A stretch of DNA of 64,000 bases, taken from NCBI RefSeq assembly GCF_014199335.1, contig NZ_JACIJI010000001.1, positions 62,001-126,000 of the forward strand. The letters are read 5' to 3'. The DNA is from Stakelama sediminis. GTDB lineage: Bacteria > Pseudomonadota > Alphaproteobacteria > Sphingomonadales > Sphingomonadaceae. The position numbers and the translations under genes are program-made. Below are positions 34,752-43,099 of the stretch, one piece after another (the first letter of the stretch is position 1; each line of letters opens with the position of its first letter). Under the pieces are notes generated by a model. The model did not search any database. It saw only the letters and a list, made by a program, of their open reading frames with translations, and had not been told where the DNA came from.

Positions 34752-36283
34752 CAAGTCCGCATGATCCCGTGCGTTCCATCGTCATCGTCGGCGGGGGCAC
34801 CGCCGGGTGGATGGCGGCGGCCGCAGTGTCGCGGTTCCTGAATAACGGACAGCGCCAGTTCACGCTGGTCGAATCCGACACCATCGGCACGATCGGCGTC
34901 GGTGAGGCGACTATCCCGCCGATCGTTAATTTCAACCGCATGCTCGGCATCGAGGAAAACGACTTCATGCGCGCCACCCAGGCGACATTCAAGCTGGGCA
35001 TCGAGTTCGTCGACTGGTATCGGCGCGGCAAACGCTATCTGCACCCCTTCGGCGAACTGGGGCATGATTTCGAAGGGGTTGCCTTTCACCAGTTCTGGTC
35101 GGCCTATCGCGATCAGGCGGATGTCGGAGCAATCACCGACTATTCGATAACGGCCGCCGCCTGTTACGCCAATGCCTATGCGCCTGCAGAGCGCGACCCG
35201 CGTTCGCCGCTGCGGCAGATGACCCACGCCTATCATTTCGACGCCACGCTGTACGCCGCCTATCTGCGTCGTCGGTCGGAGGTACAGGGTGTCACCCGCG
35301 TCGAAGGTCGCATCGTCGATGTCGAGCAGGATGGCGAAAGCGGCTTCGTTACCGCATTGCTGCTGGAGGATGGACGCCGTGTCGAAGGCGACCTGTTCCT
35401 CGATTGCTCCGGCTTTCGCAGCCTGTTGCTCGGCAAAACGCTGGACGTTGCCTATCGCGACTGGTCGCGCTGGCTGCCGTGCGACCGGGCGGTGGCGCTT
35501 CCCGGCGAGCGGCTGTCGCCGTTGCCGCCCTATACCCGTGCAACCGCCGACAGCGCAGGCTGGCGCTGGCGCATCCCGTTGCAGCATCGCACCGGCAACG
35601 GCCATGTCTACAGCTCTGCCTATATGGATGCCAATATGGCCGAACAGGCACTGCGCGACGGGCTGGAAACACCCCCCGCCGGGGAGGCCCGGCACCTGGG
35701 CTTCACGACCGGGGTTCGCGAACGATTCTGGGAAAAGAATGTGATCGCGCTGGGGCTGTCGGGCGGGTTCATCGAACCGCTCGAATCGACCAGCATTCAC
35801 CTGATACAGACGGGCATTTCCAAGCTGTTCTGGCTGTTTCCCGACCGCCGGCCAAGTGCGGTCGAACGGCGCGAATATAACCGGCTGATGACCGAGCAAT
35901 ATGAATATATCCGCGACTTTATCGTCCTGCATTACAAGGCGACGGCACGCGACGACACACCATTCTGGAACCATGTGCGCACCATGGACGTGCCCGACAG
36001 CCTGGCGCACAAGATCGACCTGTTCCGCGAAAAAGGGCGCGTGCTACGCTACGATCACGACCTTTTCGGGGTGCCGAGCTGGGTCGCGGTGATGCTGGGC
36101 CAGCATGTCCTGCCCCACGGCCATGACCCGCTGGTCGACTCCATGGACCCGGCGCGCGTGCAACAGACGATGCAGCGCATGCGCGCCACGCTTACCGCCA
36201 CTGCCGCGCGCATTCCGTCGCATGCCGACTATATCGCAGCTCATTGTGCTGCACCGGCCCCTAAGGCTGGGACAATGCCCTGA
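34748..36283 (+). CDS. Flavin-dependent tryptophan-halogenase-like protein, copy 3
   Basis: A 511-residue halogenase-family protein with IVIVGGGTAGW, GVGEATIP, catalytic K82 (ATFKLGIEF), W272-R-W-R-I-P, and E346-S347 in EPLES, the same numbers as in PrnA. It closely resembles copy 4 across the receptor gene and less closely copy 1. The start is GTG at 34748, overlapping the stop of copy 2 (GTGA). Its 3' end overlaps the convergent cupin-like gene by 23 nt. It should need a flavin reductase, which is not encoded nearby. Confidence 0.9.
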   Translation: MTSPHDPVRSIVIVGGGTAGWMAAAAVSRFLNNGQRQFTLVESDTIGTIGVGEATIPPIVNFNRMLGIEENDFMRATQATFKLGIEFVDWYRRGKRYLHPFGELGHDFEGVAFHQFWSAYRDQADVGAITDYSITAAACYANAYAPAERDPRSPLRQMTHAYHFDATLYAAYLRRRSEVQGVTRVEGRIVDVEQDGESGFVTALLLEDGRRVEGDLFLDCSGFRSLLLGKTLDVAYRDWSRWLPCDRAVALPGERLSPLPPYTRATADSAGWRWRIPLQHRTGNGHVYSSAYMDANMAEQALRDGLETPPAGEARHLGFTTGVRERFWEKNVIALGLSGGFIEPLESTSIHLIQTGISKLFWLFPDRRPSAVERREYNRLMTEQYEYIRDFIVLHYKATARDDTPFWNHVRTMDVPDSLAHKIDLFREKGRVLRYDHDLFGVPSWVAVMLGQHVLPHGHDPLVDSMDPARVQQTMQRMRATLTATAARIPSHADYIAAHCAAPAPKAGTMP

Positions 36284-37280
36284 GCACGAAGCTGCGGATC
36301 GCTTCATCGCGTTGCGGTGAGGCTGCTCCCTGTATGCCGCGCGCATGGGGCGGCAGATGGTCCGCGGCGCGATCCGCATCGTCGGCAAATACGAAATGGT
36401 CGAACCAGCCCGCCCAGGCGGCGCGCTGCGGCGCGGGCAGGTCGCGTAAAGTCTGAAGCGCATGGATAAAGGTGATGAAGGCGCCGCCCCGGACAGGGTC
36501 ATTATACCAGTAATTGACGAGCACGTTGAAGGGCGAAAGCGCCTCGACATGATGCCACCAGAGCGTGGGAATATAGATGGCGTCGCCGGGCTCCAGTTCG
36601 GCGATCAGTGCTTTTTCCATAGCGGTTGCAAACCGGGGATAGCGATCCGGATCGGGGTGCAATGGATCGACCATACTCACCGGCTGCCCCGCGGGCGTGA
36701 AGTTGAGCGGCCCGACATAAAGGTCCGGCGTCGCCTCAGGCGGAAACAGCAGAAAGCGTCGGCGTCCGGCGCCGACGACGGCAATGTTTTCCGAGAGGTC
36801 GTAATGCGTCGATACCTGCGACGCACTTCCCACCCACAATCGCGGCACCGCACCCGGCGTATCGAGAGGCAGGCGATGCGCAGCGGCAAATTCGGGCGCG
36901 TGACGCTCGACCGGAGCCGCTCCGGCATAGAGCGCGGGCATATCGGCGTCGGCCGCAGTAGCCGCAATCCGGTTCAGCACGGCGCGCAACGGCAGTTTTT
37001 CAATGGTATAATTGAAACCGCGCATATCGTCGGAATAGAAAAACCGTTTCCTGGTACCGAGCTTCGCCACCATCGTATCGACCGGCATTCCGGTATCGAG
37101 CGGCGCAAGCAAGCGTTGCACCGCCGCCTCTCCCTGCCCGGCCGCGCGGACCAGCGGCCAGTCCGGCACCAGCTTGCGCAACACCAACGGTCGATAATTT
37201 TCTATACTGGCGCGCAGTTCTTCACCCGCGGTGTCACCGCTGATCTCCTGAACGGCTTGCAGAGAGGAAATATCTGTCAT
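36261..37280 (-). CDS. Cupin-like / JmjC-type putative Fe(II) oxygenase
   Basis: A 339-residue protein of the cupin-like group related to FIH/JmjC hydroxylases. The iron site is visible as H159-Y-D161 (STHYDLSENIAVV) with the distal histidine in WWHHVEAL (243/244), and GDAIYIP precedes it as in JmjC folds. It is predicted to be a 2-oxoglutarate-dependent hydroxylase in the cytoplasm; FIH-type relatives modify protein side chains. It is transcribed toward the halogenases and divergently from the xylanase, sharing the intergenic region that holds operator-like site B. Substrate unknown. Confidence 0.85.
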   Translation of the reverse strand: MTDISSLQAVQEISGDTAGEELRASIENYRPLVLRKLVPDWPLVRAAGQGEAAVQRLLAPLDTGMPVDTMVAKLGTRKRFFYSDDMRGFNYTIEKLPLRAVLNRIAATAADADMPALYAGAAPVERHAPEFAAAHRLPLDTPGAVPRLWVGSASQVSTHYDLSENIAVVGAGRRRFLLFPPEATPDLYVGPLNFTPAGQPVSMVDPLHPDPDRYPRFATAMEKALIAELEPGDAIYIPTLWWHHVEALSPFNVLVNYWYNDPVRGGAFITFIHALQTLRDLPAPQRAAWAGWFDHFVFADDADRAADHLPPHARGIQGAASPQRDEAIRSFVLRALSQP

Positions 37281-37295
37281 GCGTCCCTTTGAGCA

Positions 37296-37370
37296 TTAAA
37301 CATGCCGGATTTCCAACAACGCGTCCGGAAAGTGCGCCTCGATTTTCCGGAGCAGGCCGTCGAAGCCCAT
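37296..37370 (-). CDS. Possible micro-protein or leader peptide upstream of the cupin-like gene
   Basis: A 24-codon frame (starts MGFDGLLRKIEAHF, ends TAA) lies 15 nt upstream of the cupin-like start. It is preceded by a perfect AGGAGG (37379-37384) nine bases before the ATG, a much stronger ribosome site than that of the downstream gene. It could be a translated leader that couples to the oxygenase gene, or a remnant of a longer gene. No homology is recognised. Confidence 0.35.
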   Translation of the reverse strand: MGFDGLLRKIEAHFPDALLEIRHV

Positions 37371-37393
37371 TGACACTTGCCTCCTATACCCGA

Positions 37394-37409
37394 AAGTTAG
37401 CGCTAGCAT
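37394..37409. promoter_or_regulatory. LacI-type operator-like palindrome between cupin-like and xylanase genes (site B)
   Basis: AAGTTAGCGCTAGCAT has a perfect TAGCGCTA core (37398-37405) and one mismatched pair outside it. It lies about 40 nt before the xylanase start in a divergent promoter region, a position suited to repress both directions. It shares its core with site A. Confidence 0.5.
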
Positions 37410-37445
37410 AAATAAACCACCGCCTTTGCGACGGAGAGGAATCGA

Positions 37446-38663
37446 ATGAGTGAAACAACCGGGAAATTGCGCCTGAGCCGCCGGGAAACCATGGGGGCAG
37501 GACTGGCGCTTGGTCTGGCCGCGAACGTACCGGGTGCCGCTGCCGCCGCGACCGGGTCAACCTCGCTGATGCCGCCCGGCCCTGTTCCGCCCGAAGCGCT
37601 GGCAATCGGGGCGCATGCCGCGATCAAGGGAATGCGCTTCGGCTCGAATATCGCCTGGGGGCCGCCCGGTGCCGACCGGGCCAGCGGCAACAACCCCGCT
37701 TATGCCTCGCTGTTAAAAGGGCAATGCAGCATCCTCGTCCCCGAAAACGAACTGAAGTGGCAGGCGACCCGTCCCGACGCCACGCATTTCGACTTTCGCA
37801 AATTCGACGCCATCCTTGCCTTTGCCGAAGCGCACGGCTTTGCGATGCGCGGCCATACGCTGTTGTGGTACGATCCGAAATATTTCCCCAAATGGCTGAC
37901 CGATTTCGATTTCGGCCCGCATCCCGCACGAAAGGCTGCGGAACTGGTCGAACAACATATCCGCACCATCACCCGGCGATATCGCGGGCGTATCATCAGT
38001 TATGACGTCGTGAATGAGGCAATCGAACCGAAAACCGGCGAGCTGCGCCGCAACTCGCTGGCGAACGCGACCGGTAACGACACCTCGATCATCGACCTCG
38101 CCTTTCATACCGCGCGCGAAGAACTGCCCGATACGCAGTTGGTTTATAACGACTATATGAGCTGGGAAGGCGGCGAGAACATTCCCCATCGCAAAGGCGT
38201 GCTGAAACTGCTCGAAGGATTTCGCAAACGCGGCGTTCCCGTCAACGCGCTGGGCGTACAGTCGCACCTGATCTACACCGACGACGTACCGCCTGAACAA
38301 CTGGTCAAGCGCTACAGCCCCGAATGGCGCCATTTCCTCGATGAAGTGACCGGCATGGGTTACGATCTCGTCATCACCGAAATGGATGTGCGCGACGGTG
38401 CCTTGCCCACCAACCCGGTAGTGCGCGACCGTGCGATTGCCGGCTATCTGGGGGGCTATATGGACCTGATGCTGTCATACCCCCGGTTGAAGGATGTCCT
38501 GACATGGGGAATGTGCGATAAATATAGCTGGCTACAGGGGTTCGCCCCGCGCAAGGACGGAACGATGGTGCGCGGCTGCCCCTATGATGCCTCGTTCGGC
38601 CCGAAGGACATGGTGCTTACCCTGACCGATGGTTTTAAAAGGACTGCAATGCGCAAGGCATGA
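37446..38663 (+). CDS. GH10 endo-1,4-beta-xylanase, Tat-exported
   Basis: A 405-residue glycoside hydrolase family 10 enzyme cleaving the beta-1,4-xylan backbone. The N-terminus has a twin-arginine signal (L-S-R-R-E-T-M-G, residues 10-17, then a hydrophobic stretch ending near AAAAA-T), so it is exported folded. The acid/base is E191 in YDVVNEAIEP and the nucleophile E312 in VITEMDVRD; HTLLWYD and LTWGMCDKYSW are the other GH10 blocks. GGAGAGGA precedes the ATG. It is coupled to the DUF6445 gene by an ATGA overlap. It supplies the oligosaccharides that the neighbouring TonB receptor probably imports. Confidence 0.94.
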   Translation: MSETTGKLRLSRRETMGAGLALGLAANVPGAAAAATGSTSLMPPGPVPPEALAIGAHAAIKGMRFGSNIAWGPPGADRASGNNPAYASLLKGQCSILVPENELKWQATRPDATHFDFRKFDAILAFAEAHGFAMRGHTLLWYDPKYFPKWLTDFDFGPHPARKAAELVEQHIRTITRRYRGRIISYDVVNEAIEPKTGELRRNSLANATGNDTSIIDLAFHTAREELPDTQLVYNDYMSWEGGENIPHRKGVLKLLEGFRKRGVPVNALGVQSHLIYTDDVPPEQLVKRYSPEWRHFLDEVTGMGYDLVITEMDVRDGALPTNPVVRDRAIAGYLGGYMDLMLSYPRLKDVLTWGMCDKYSWLQGFAPRKDGTMVRGCPYDASFGPKDMVLTLTDGFKRTAMRKA

Positions 38664-39412
38664 ATTCCGAGGATCCCTCTTCCCGTTCCCGGTCCGGAGC
38701 AACCGCCTTCGCCTTATCTTCGAAGGCACGCATCCAAATCATGCCGGTGGGCGTCGAGGGGGAACAGATCATCGTCATCGACGACGCCCTGCAGCACCCT
38801 GATGAATTGATCCGTTTCGCCACGACACAACGGTTCGATGAGACGCTGAACGGCCTGTACCCCGGCCCCCGCGCGCCCTTGCCGCTTGATTATGCCGAAG
38901 CGGTGGTGGCACGCGCTACGCCCCTGATCGCGCAGAGCTGGAAGCTGGGGCCCATTCGCCCGGCCCATGTCGATTGCGTTTATTCAATCGTGACCAAAGC
39001 GCCGAAACAACTTCTTCCGATGCAGCGGCATCCGCATATCGACACCAGCAGTCCATGGCATTTCGCCGTGCTGCATTTCCTGTGCGATGCGCATTTCGGC
39101 GGCACCGCGTTCTTTCGGCATCGGACAACGGGATTCGAAACGATCACACCCGATCGGGAGGCGATCTGGAATGCCGCTCTGGAAAAGGAAAAGCCACGCC
39201 GGGCCGCGCTGCCCGTGCGATACATTGCCGATGACGATCCCGACTTCGAACGGATCGCAACCGTCGGCGCGAGGCGCAATCGAATGCTGATCTATCGCAG
39301 CAACCTGCTGCACAGCGGGGTGATCCCGACAGATATGCCCCTGGTTGCCGACCCGCTGCGGGGACGTTTGACCGCCAATATCTTTATCGGATACCGGCCG
39401 ACGTCTCCCTGA
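38660..39412 (+). CDS. DUF6445-like putative 2OG-Fe(II) oxygenase
   Basis: A 250-residue protein with a double-stranded beta-helix pattern. A probable iron triad is H126-x-D128 in QRHPHID and H218 in NLLHSG, with R236 (LRGRLTAN) as candidate 2-oxoglutarate anchor, the layout of prolyl-4-hydroxylase-like enzymes. I associate this with DUF6445 proteins that occur beside TonB receptors and tryptophan halogenases. It is translationally coupled to the xylanase but is cytoplasmic (no signal peptide). Substrate unknown; the iron site assignment is mine from the motif spacing. Confidence 0.72.
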   Translation: MNSEDPSSRSRSGATAFALSSKARIQIMPVGVEGEQIIVIDDALQHPDELIRFATTQRFDETLNGLYPGPRAPLPLDYAEAVVARATPLIAQSWKLGPIRPAHVDCVYSIVTKAPKQLLPMQRHPHIDTSSPWHFAVLHFLCDAHFGGTAFFRHRTTGFETITPDREAIWNAALEKEKPRRAALPVRYIADDDPDFERIATVGARRNRMLIYRSNLLHSGVIPTDMPLVADPLRGRLTANIFIGYRPTSP

Positions 39413-39454
39413 CCTGTCGGCCCCCTGTCCGTCGCCATGCCGACGCTACCCTTC

Positions 39455-39489
39455 AAAAAAAGGCCGTCCGCGCAATTGCGCAGACGGCC
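39455..39489 (-). terminator. Intrinsic terminator of the TonB receptor gene
   Basis: A stem GGCCGTC/GACGGCC (39462-39468 with 39483-39489), one mismatch, then GCGC/GCGC around an AATT loop. On the minus strand it is followed by T7 (A-run 39455-39461). It lies 22 nt after the receptor stop codon. Confidence 0.9.
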
Positions 39490-39510
39490 CTTGAGGGAGG
39501 AAGCCCGCTT

Positions 39511-42500
39511 TTAGAACGTAAAGCGGGTCAGGATCGTGAAACGGCTGTCCGCCGTGTACCATTGACGCGGAACATATTGGATCTTGCCGGCTGAATCGAG
39601 CACCGCAGCCTGTGTCTTGGTGATCGAGTTGGTCAGGTTGACCGCCTGTACTCCGATCTTGAAGTGCGGCGTGACGGTAAAGGTCGCGGACGCATCCAAC
39701 TGGCCATAAGCCTCCTGGAAAATCGGGTCGAACGGCGTGATCACATCGCGGATCGTCAACAGATACCGCGAACGCCAGTTATAGGCTGCGCGCAGTTCCA
39801 GCGGCCCGATATTGATGAACGGCGTGACGTTGATCGTATGCTTGGACAGCCCCTGAAGCGGGAAATCCGTGCCGGTGATCGACGAGGTACGACCTGCCGC
39901 AACATCGGGATCGGTTGCCGACAGCGTGCTTTGCGGCACACCGGACGAGTCAACATAGGTATAGGTGGCTTGAAGCCCCAGCCCTTTCAGGAAGCCCGGC
40001 AGGAAGGAGTAAACCTGTGAATAGGAAAGTTCGAACCCCTTCACATGGCCTACGTCCGGCGAATTGACCGGCTGCGTGACCACGGCGGGGAACGTTGCAC
40101 CGTTGTTAGTAAGATCAATCCGCTGAGTCGAATTGGTCACCACATCGGTCAGACGCTTATAGAAAAGCGCTCCCGTCAAATGCCCCACATTCGAGAAATA
40201 CCATCCGACCGTAAAGTCATAATTGTCCGATTTGGTCGGAAGCAGCAAAGGATTGCCGGCCGTTGTCGTGGTCTGAATCGAATAGCTGTTAGGAATAGCA
40301 TTCCCGCTCGAATCGTAATTCGCCACAGTCGAAAGACCAGTGATGTTGAAGTAATTCCGCGTATACCCGAATTGCGGCGCATACACTCCTTTGAAATAGC
40401 CTAAGCGAAACTGGAGCTTGTCAGTAACCGCCAGCTTGAAATTGGCGCTTGGAAGCCAATAATCGTAATTGACGATTTTGTCGTTACCATTCAACGCACC
40501 GTTCAAGAATGCGCGCGCCTGAGCCCTGACTTCCGGCGAGAAAGTACAGAAGGGTGAAGCCTGTTGGCCCGGATCAATCGGTTCGTTACACTGCGCTTCC
40601 GTCGGCAGCGAATTCGCATTGTTGGCAAACTGCTGATAACCGAATGAACTACGCCGGGTGTTTGTGTAGCGAACACCGACATTGCCGGTCAGTTCCCACC
40701 CGTTGCTGAAGGTGGAATCGATGTTTGCCATCACATAGGTCGCCCAGTTGCGCCAGTGCTGCGGATTGACCTCACCCGGCTGGAACGGCGAATTAGGCAG
40801 GTTGCCGCAACGGCTGATGATCGGATTCCAGCCGCCGTTGATTACCCGACCGTCCGAACAGGTAGTCGTTGGTTCCCATTGACGGTTAATCGCCGTGGCG
40901 TAGTTGATATAATCCTGATAATCCGTCGCCGGATTTCCCGAATAATAAAGGCGACCCGGACTACCCGGGAAGGCGGCCTGTCCCTTGAAATAGTCCCCGA
41001 ACAGGTTGGGCACATAGCCGTTTAGTTGCGCACCATTGACGGGGTCGTCCAGCCATACCGGACCGTTATTCCCCCACTGCTCGCTCAACCGGCCCCAGTT
41101 ATAGACGGAGTAACGCGCAGTCTGATCGCGATCCGCATAGCGTCCACCGACCTGTACAGATTTCAGGAAGCCATTATCTGGGAACCGGTAGTTGAAATCG
41201 GCCCGAATCGAGTCCTCATTCCCGTCCGAATATTCGTAATGATCCATCGCTGAACGATAGAAGCTGTTATACGGATCAAGAAAACTCTGGTGAGACCCCG
41301 TATAATAGGATGGATAGTTTGCGGTTCCCGGGGTTCCCATGCAGGAATTGGTCGCTGTATTGAAATTGGCTGACTCGCAATTCTGCGGCGGCAGGAACTG
41401 GACGTCGGGCAGACTGTTGCCGTTCAATTTGATATAGGCGTCCTGATAGCTCGATATCCACAAACCATTGTCCATTGCCTGCGCAAAGGAATCGACATGC
41501 TGATAGTCGAGTTTCATGCTCAGACGATCGGTCATGTCCCAGCGGAAATTCGCCGTATAATCGTTAACGACATTGCGCTCGGTATGCTGACGGGCGATAT
41601 TGTTGGACTGCAGCCCTTCTGCGGGCGTGCGTGCATTGCCCGAGTTCTGGTCAGCACGCCAACCGGTCGGCCCGGTGATATACCCGCTTTCGAACATGCC
41701 GCTATCGTCATAGTTGATCGACGTGCCCGCGCGGGCACGACTGTCGGGAACGCCGTTCGCATCCGAATTCGCTGCAACGTTATCCGTCGCGATCTCGATC
41801 GTGTTCTCGTTCCAGGCCTGACGCGCGTCTGAACGCAGGAAGCGAAAGGTCGCCTCCATCGAACCGTCATTGCTGCGCCATTGCAGGGCTCCCGAAAAGC
41901 CATAACGCTGCCGATCGAAATTCTGACTGCCCACCACGGCGCCGCGCGGGAACAGGATCGACCCGACCTCGGTAGCACCGTCGAACGGAATTACGTCATT
42001 GCGGGTGCCGTCGGAATAGACCGTGCGCGGGCGGAAACTGCTGATCCCCAGCCGGTCGGCACGCGAATAAAGCTGCGAATAGGAAAAACTGCCCAGGATC
42101 CCGATTTCACCGATCGGCGTGTCCCAGCGATTGCTCGCCAGCATGGAGACGACCGGCGATCCCTTTTTGGCAAAGTCGCCGTAATTCATCTGCAACGATC
42201 CGGCGAGCAGTGCCTTTTTCTGATCGAACGGCAGACGCGTACGCAAATTCACCGTGCCGCCGATACCGCCTTCGATCATCGACGCAGTGGGCGTCTTGAA
42301 CACATCGACACCGGCCAGCAACTCGGACGGAATATCCTGAAAATTGATACCGCTGCCATTGCCGGCGCTGAAGGCATCGTTGCCGTTGATTTCGGAGCGC
42401 GTGTAGGTCAGGCCGCGAATGGTAACGCCCGATCCTTCGACCGAGAAGTGGTCGGGGTCGACACCTGCCGCAAAGCGGTTGATCGAAACACCGGGAATAC

Positions 42501-42903
42501 GCTGCAGCGCTTCCGTAACCGAGCGGTCGGGCAGCGCGCCGATATCTTCGGCCGTAATCGAATCGACGATAACCGCACTGTTTTTCTTGATCGACTGGGC
42601 GCTGCGCAACGATTCAAGAAACCCCGTAACGACGATATCGCCCGATTGAGGGACACTTGCCGCCGCCTGATCCGCAGCCGCCTGCCCGGACGTTCCGGCC
42701 TGTTGCGTCGTGCCAACAGTCGAGGTCTGCTTCCTCTTGCCCTTGGCCTTTCCGGACTGCGACGATTGTGCGCCAGCCTCCTGTTGCTGCAACGGCTTTG
42801 CATAAACGGGAGAAATTCCAAGAGAAGCGCCCAACGCCACCATGGAGGCGCCGTATAAATATGCGCGCGCGCCAAGCGAACGCAACAAAACACCATTCGA
42901 CAT
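39511..42903 (-). CDS. TonB-dependent receptor, Caulobacter/Xanthomonas type
   Basis: An 1130-residue outer-membrane active transporter, probably for xylo-oligosaccharides. The signal peptide ends near residue 35 (SPVYA-KP), then an unusual Gln/Ser/Lys-rich linker (about 36-88) leads to the TonB box DIVVTG (89-94). The plug domain (SITAEDIGALPDRSVTEALQ) and a long barrel follow, ending in the C-terminal FTILTRFTF with terminal Phe. There is no STN signalling domain. GGGGAGG precedes the ATG. It is divergent from halogenase copy 4, with operator-like site C between them, and has its own terminator. Substrate is inferred from the GH10 neighbour. Confidence 0.95.
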   Translation of the reverse strand: MSNGVLLRSLGARAYLYGASMVALGASLGISPVYAKPLQQQEAGAQSSQSGKAKGKRKQTSTVGTTQQAGTSGQAAADQAAASVPQSGDIVVTGFLESLRSAQSIKKNSAVIVDSITAEDIGALPDRSVTEALQRIPGVSINRFAAGVDPDHFSVEGSGVTIRGLTYTRSEINGNDAFSAGNGSGINFQDIPSELLAGVDVFKTPTASMIEGGIGGTVNLRTRLPFDQKKALLAGSLQMNYGDFAKKGSPVVSMLASNRWDTPIGEIGILGSFSYSQLYSRADRLGISSFRPRTVYSDGTRNDVIPFDGATEVGSILFPRGAVVGSQNFDRQRYGFSGALQWRSNDGSMEATFRFLRSDARQAWNENTIEIATDNVAANSDANGVPDSRARAGTSINYDDSGMFESGYITGPTGWRADQNSGNARTPAEGLQSNNIARQHTERNVVNDYTANFRWDMTDRLSMKLDYQHVDSFAQAMDNGLWISSYQDAYIKLNGNSLPDVQFLPPQNCESANFNTATNSCMGTPGTANYPSYYTGSHQSFLDPYNSFYRSAMDHYEYSDGNEDSIRADFNYRFPDNGFLKSVQVGGRYADRDQTARYSVYNWGRLSEQWGNNGPVWLDDPVNGAQLNGYVPNLFGDYFKGQAAFPGSPGRLYYSGNPATDYQDYINYATAINRQWEPTTTCSDGRVINGGWNPIISRCGNLPNSPFQPGEVNPQHWRNWATYVMANIDSTFSNGWELTGNVGVRYTNTRRSSFGYQQFANNANSLPTEAQCNEPIDPGQQASPFCTFSPEVRAQARAFLNGALNGNDKIVNYDYWLPSANFKLAVTDKLQFRLGYFKGVYAPQFGYTRNYFNITGLSTVANYDSSGNAIPNSYSIQTTTTAGNPLLLPTKSDNYDFTVGWYFSNVGHLTGALFYKRLTDVVTNSTQRIDLTNNGATFPAVVTQPVNSPDVGHVKGFELSYSQVYSFLPGFLKGLGLQATYTYVDSSGVPQSTLSATDPDVAAGRTSSITGTDFPLQGLSKHTINVTPFINIGPLELRAAYNWRSRYLLTIRDVITPFDPIFQEAYGQLDASATFTVTPHFKIGVQAVNLTNSITKTQAAVLDSAGKIQYVPRQWYTADSRFTILTRFTF

Positions 42904-42969
42904 ATAAAAATCCTCCCCGTTTTACACACAGGCCTTAAAACGAGCCTTGTTTTCTAAACTCATACAAAA

Positions 42970-42984
42970 AGATAACGCTAACAA
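42970..42984. promoter_or_regulatory. LacI-type operator-like site between TonB receptor and halogenase copy 4 (site C)
   Basis: AGATAACGCTAACAA contains the half-site GCTAACA found in related form at sites A and B, with a weaker left half (GATAAC). It lies 67 nt before the receptor start and 116-130 nt before the halogenase start, so it could serve both promoters. It is the least symmetric of the three sites. Confidence 0.42.
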
Positions 42985-43099
42985 CATTATGTCTATGTCG
43001 AATTGCTCCCGTTCGCAAGCGGGATTGCGTTATCGCGAACAAAGTTGGTAGCATCTGTTGCAAACAGACTACACTATGTGTCCATGGGAAGGGATTGCC

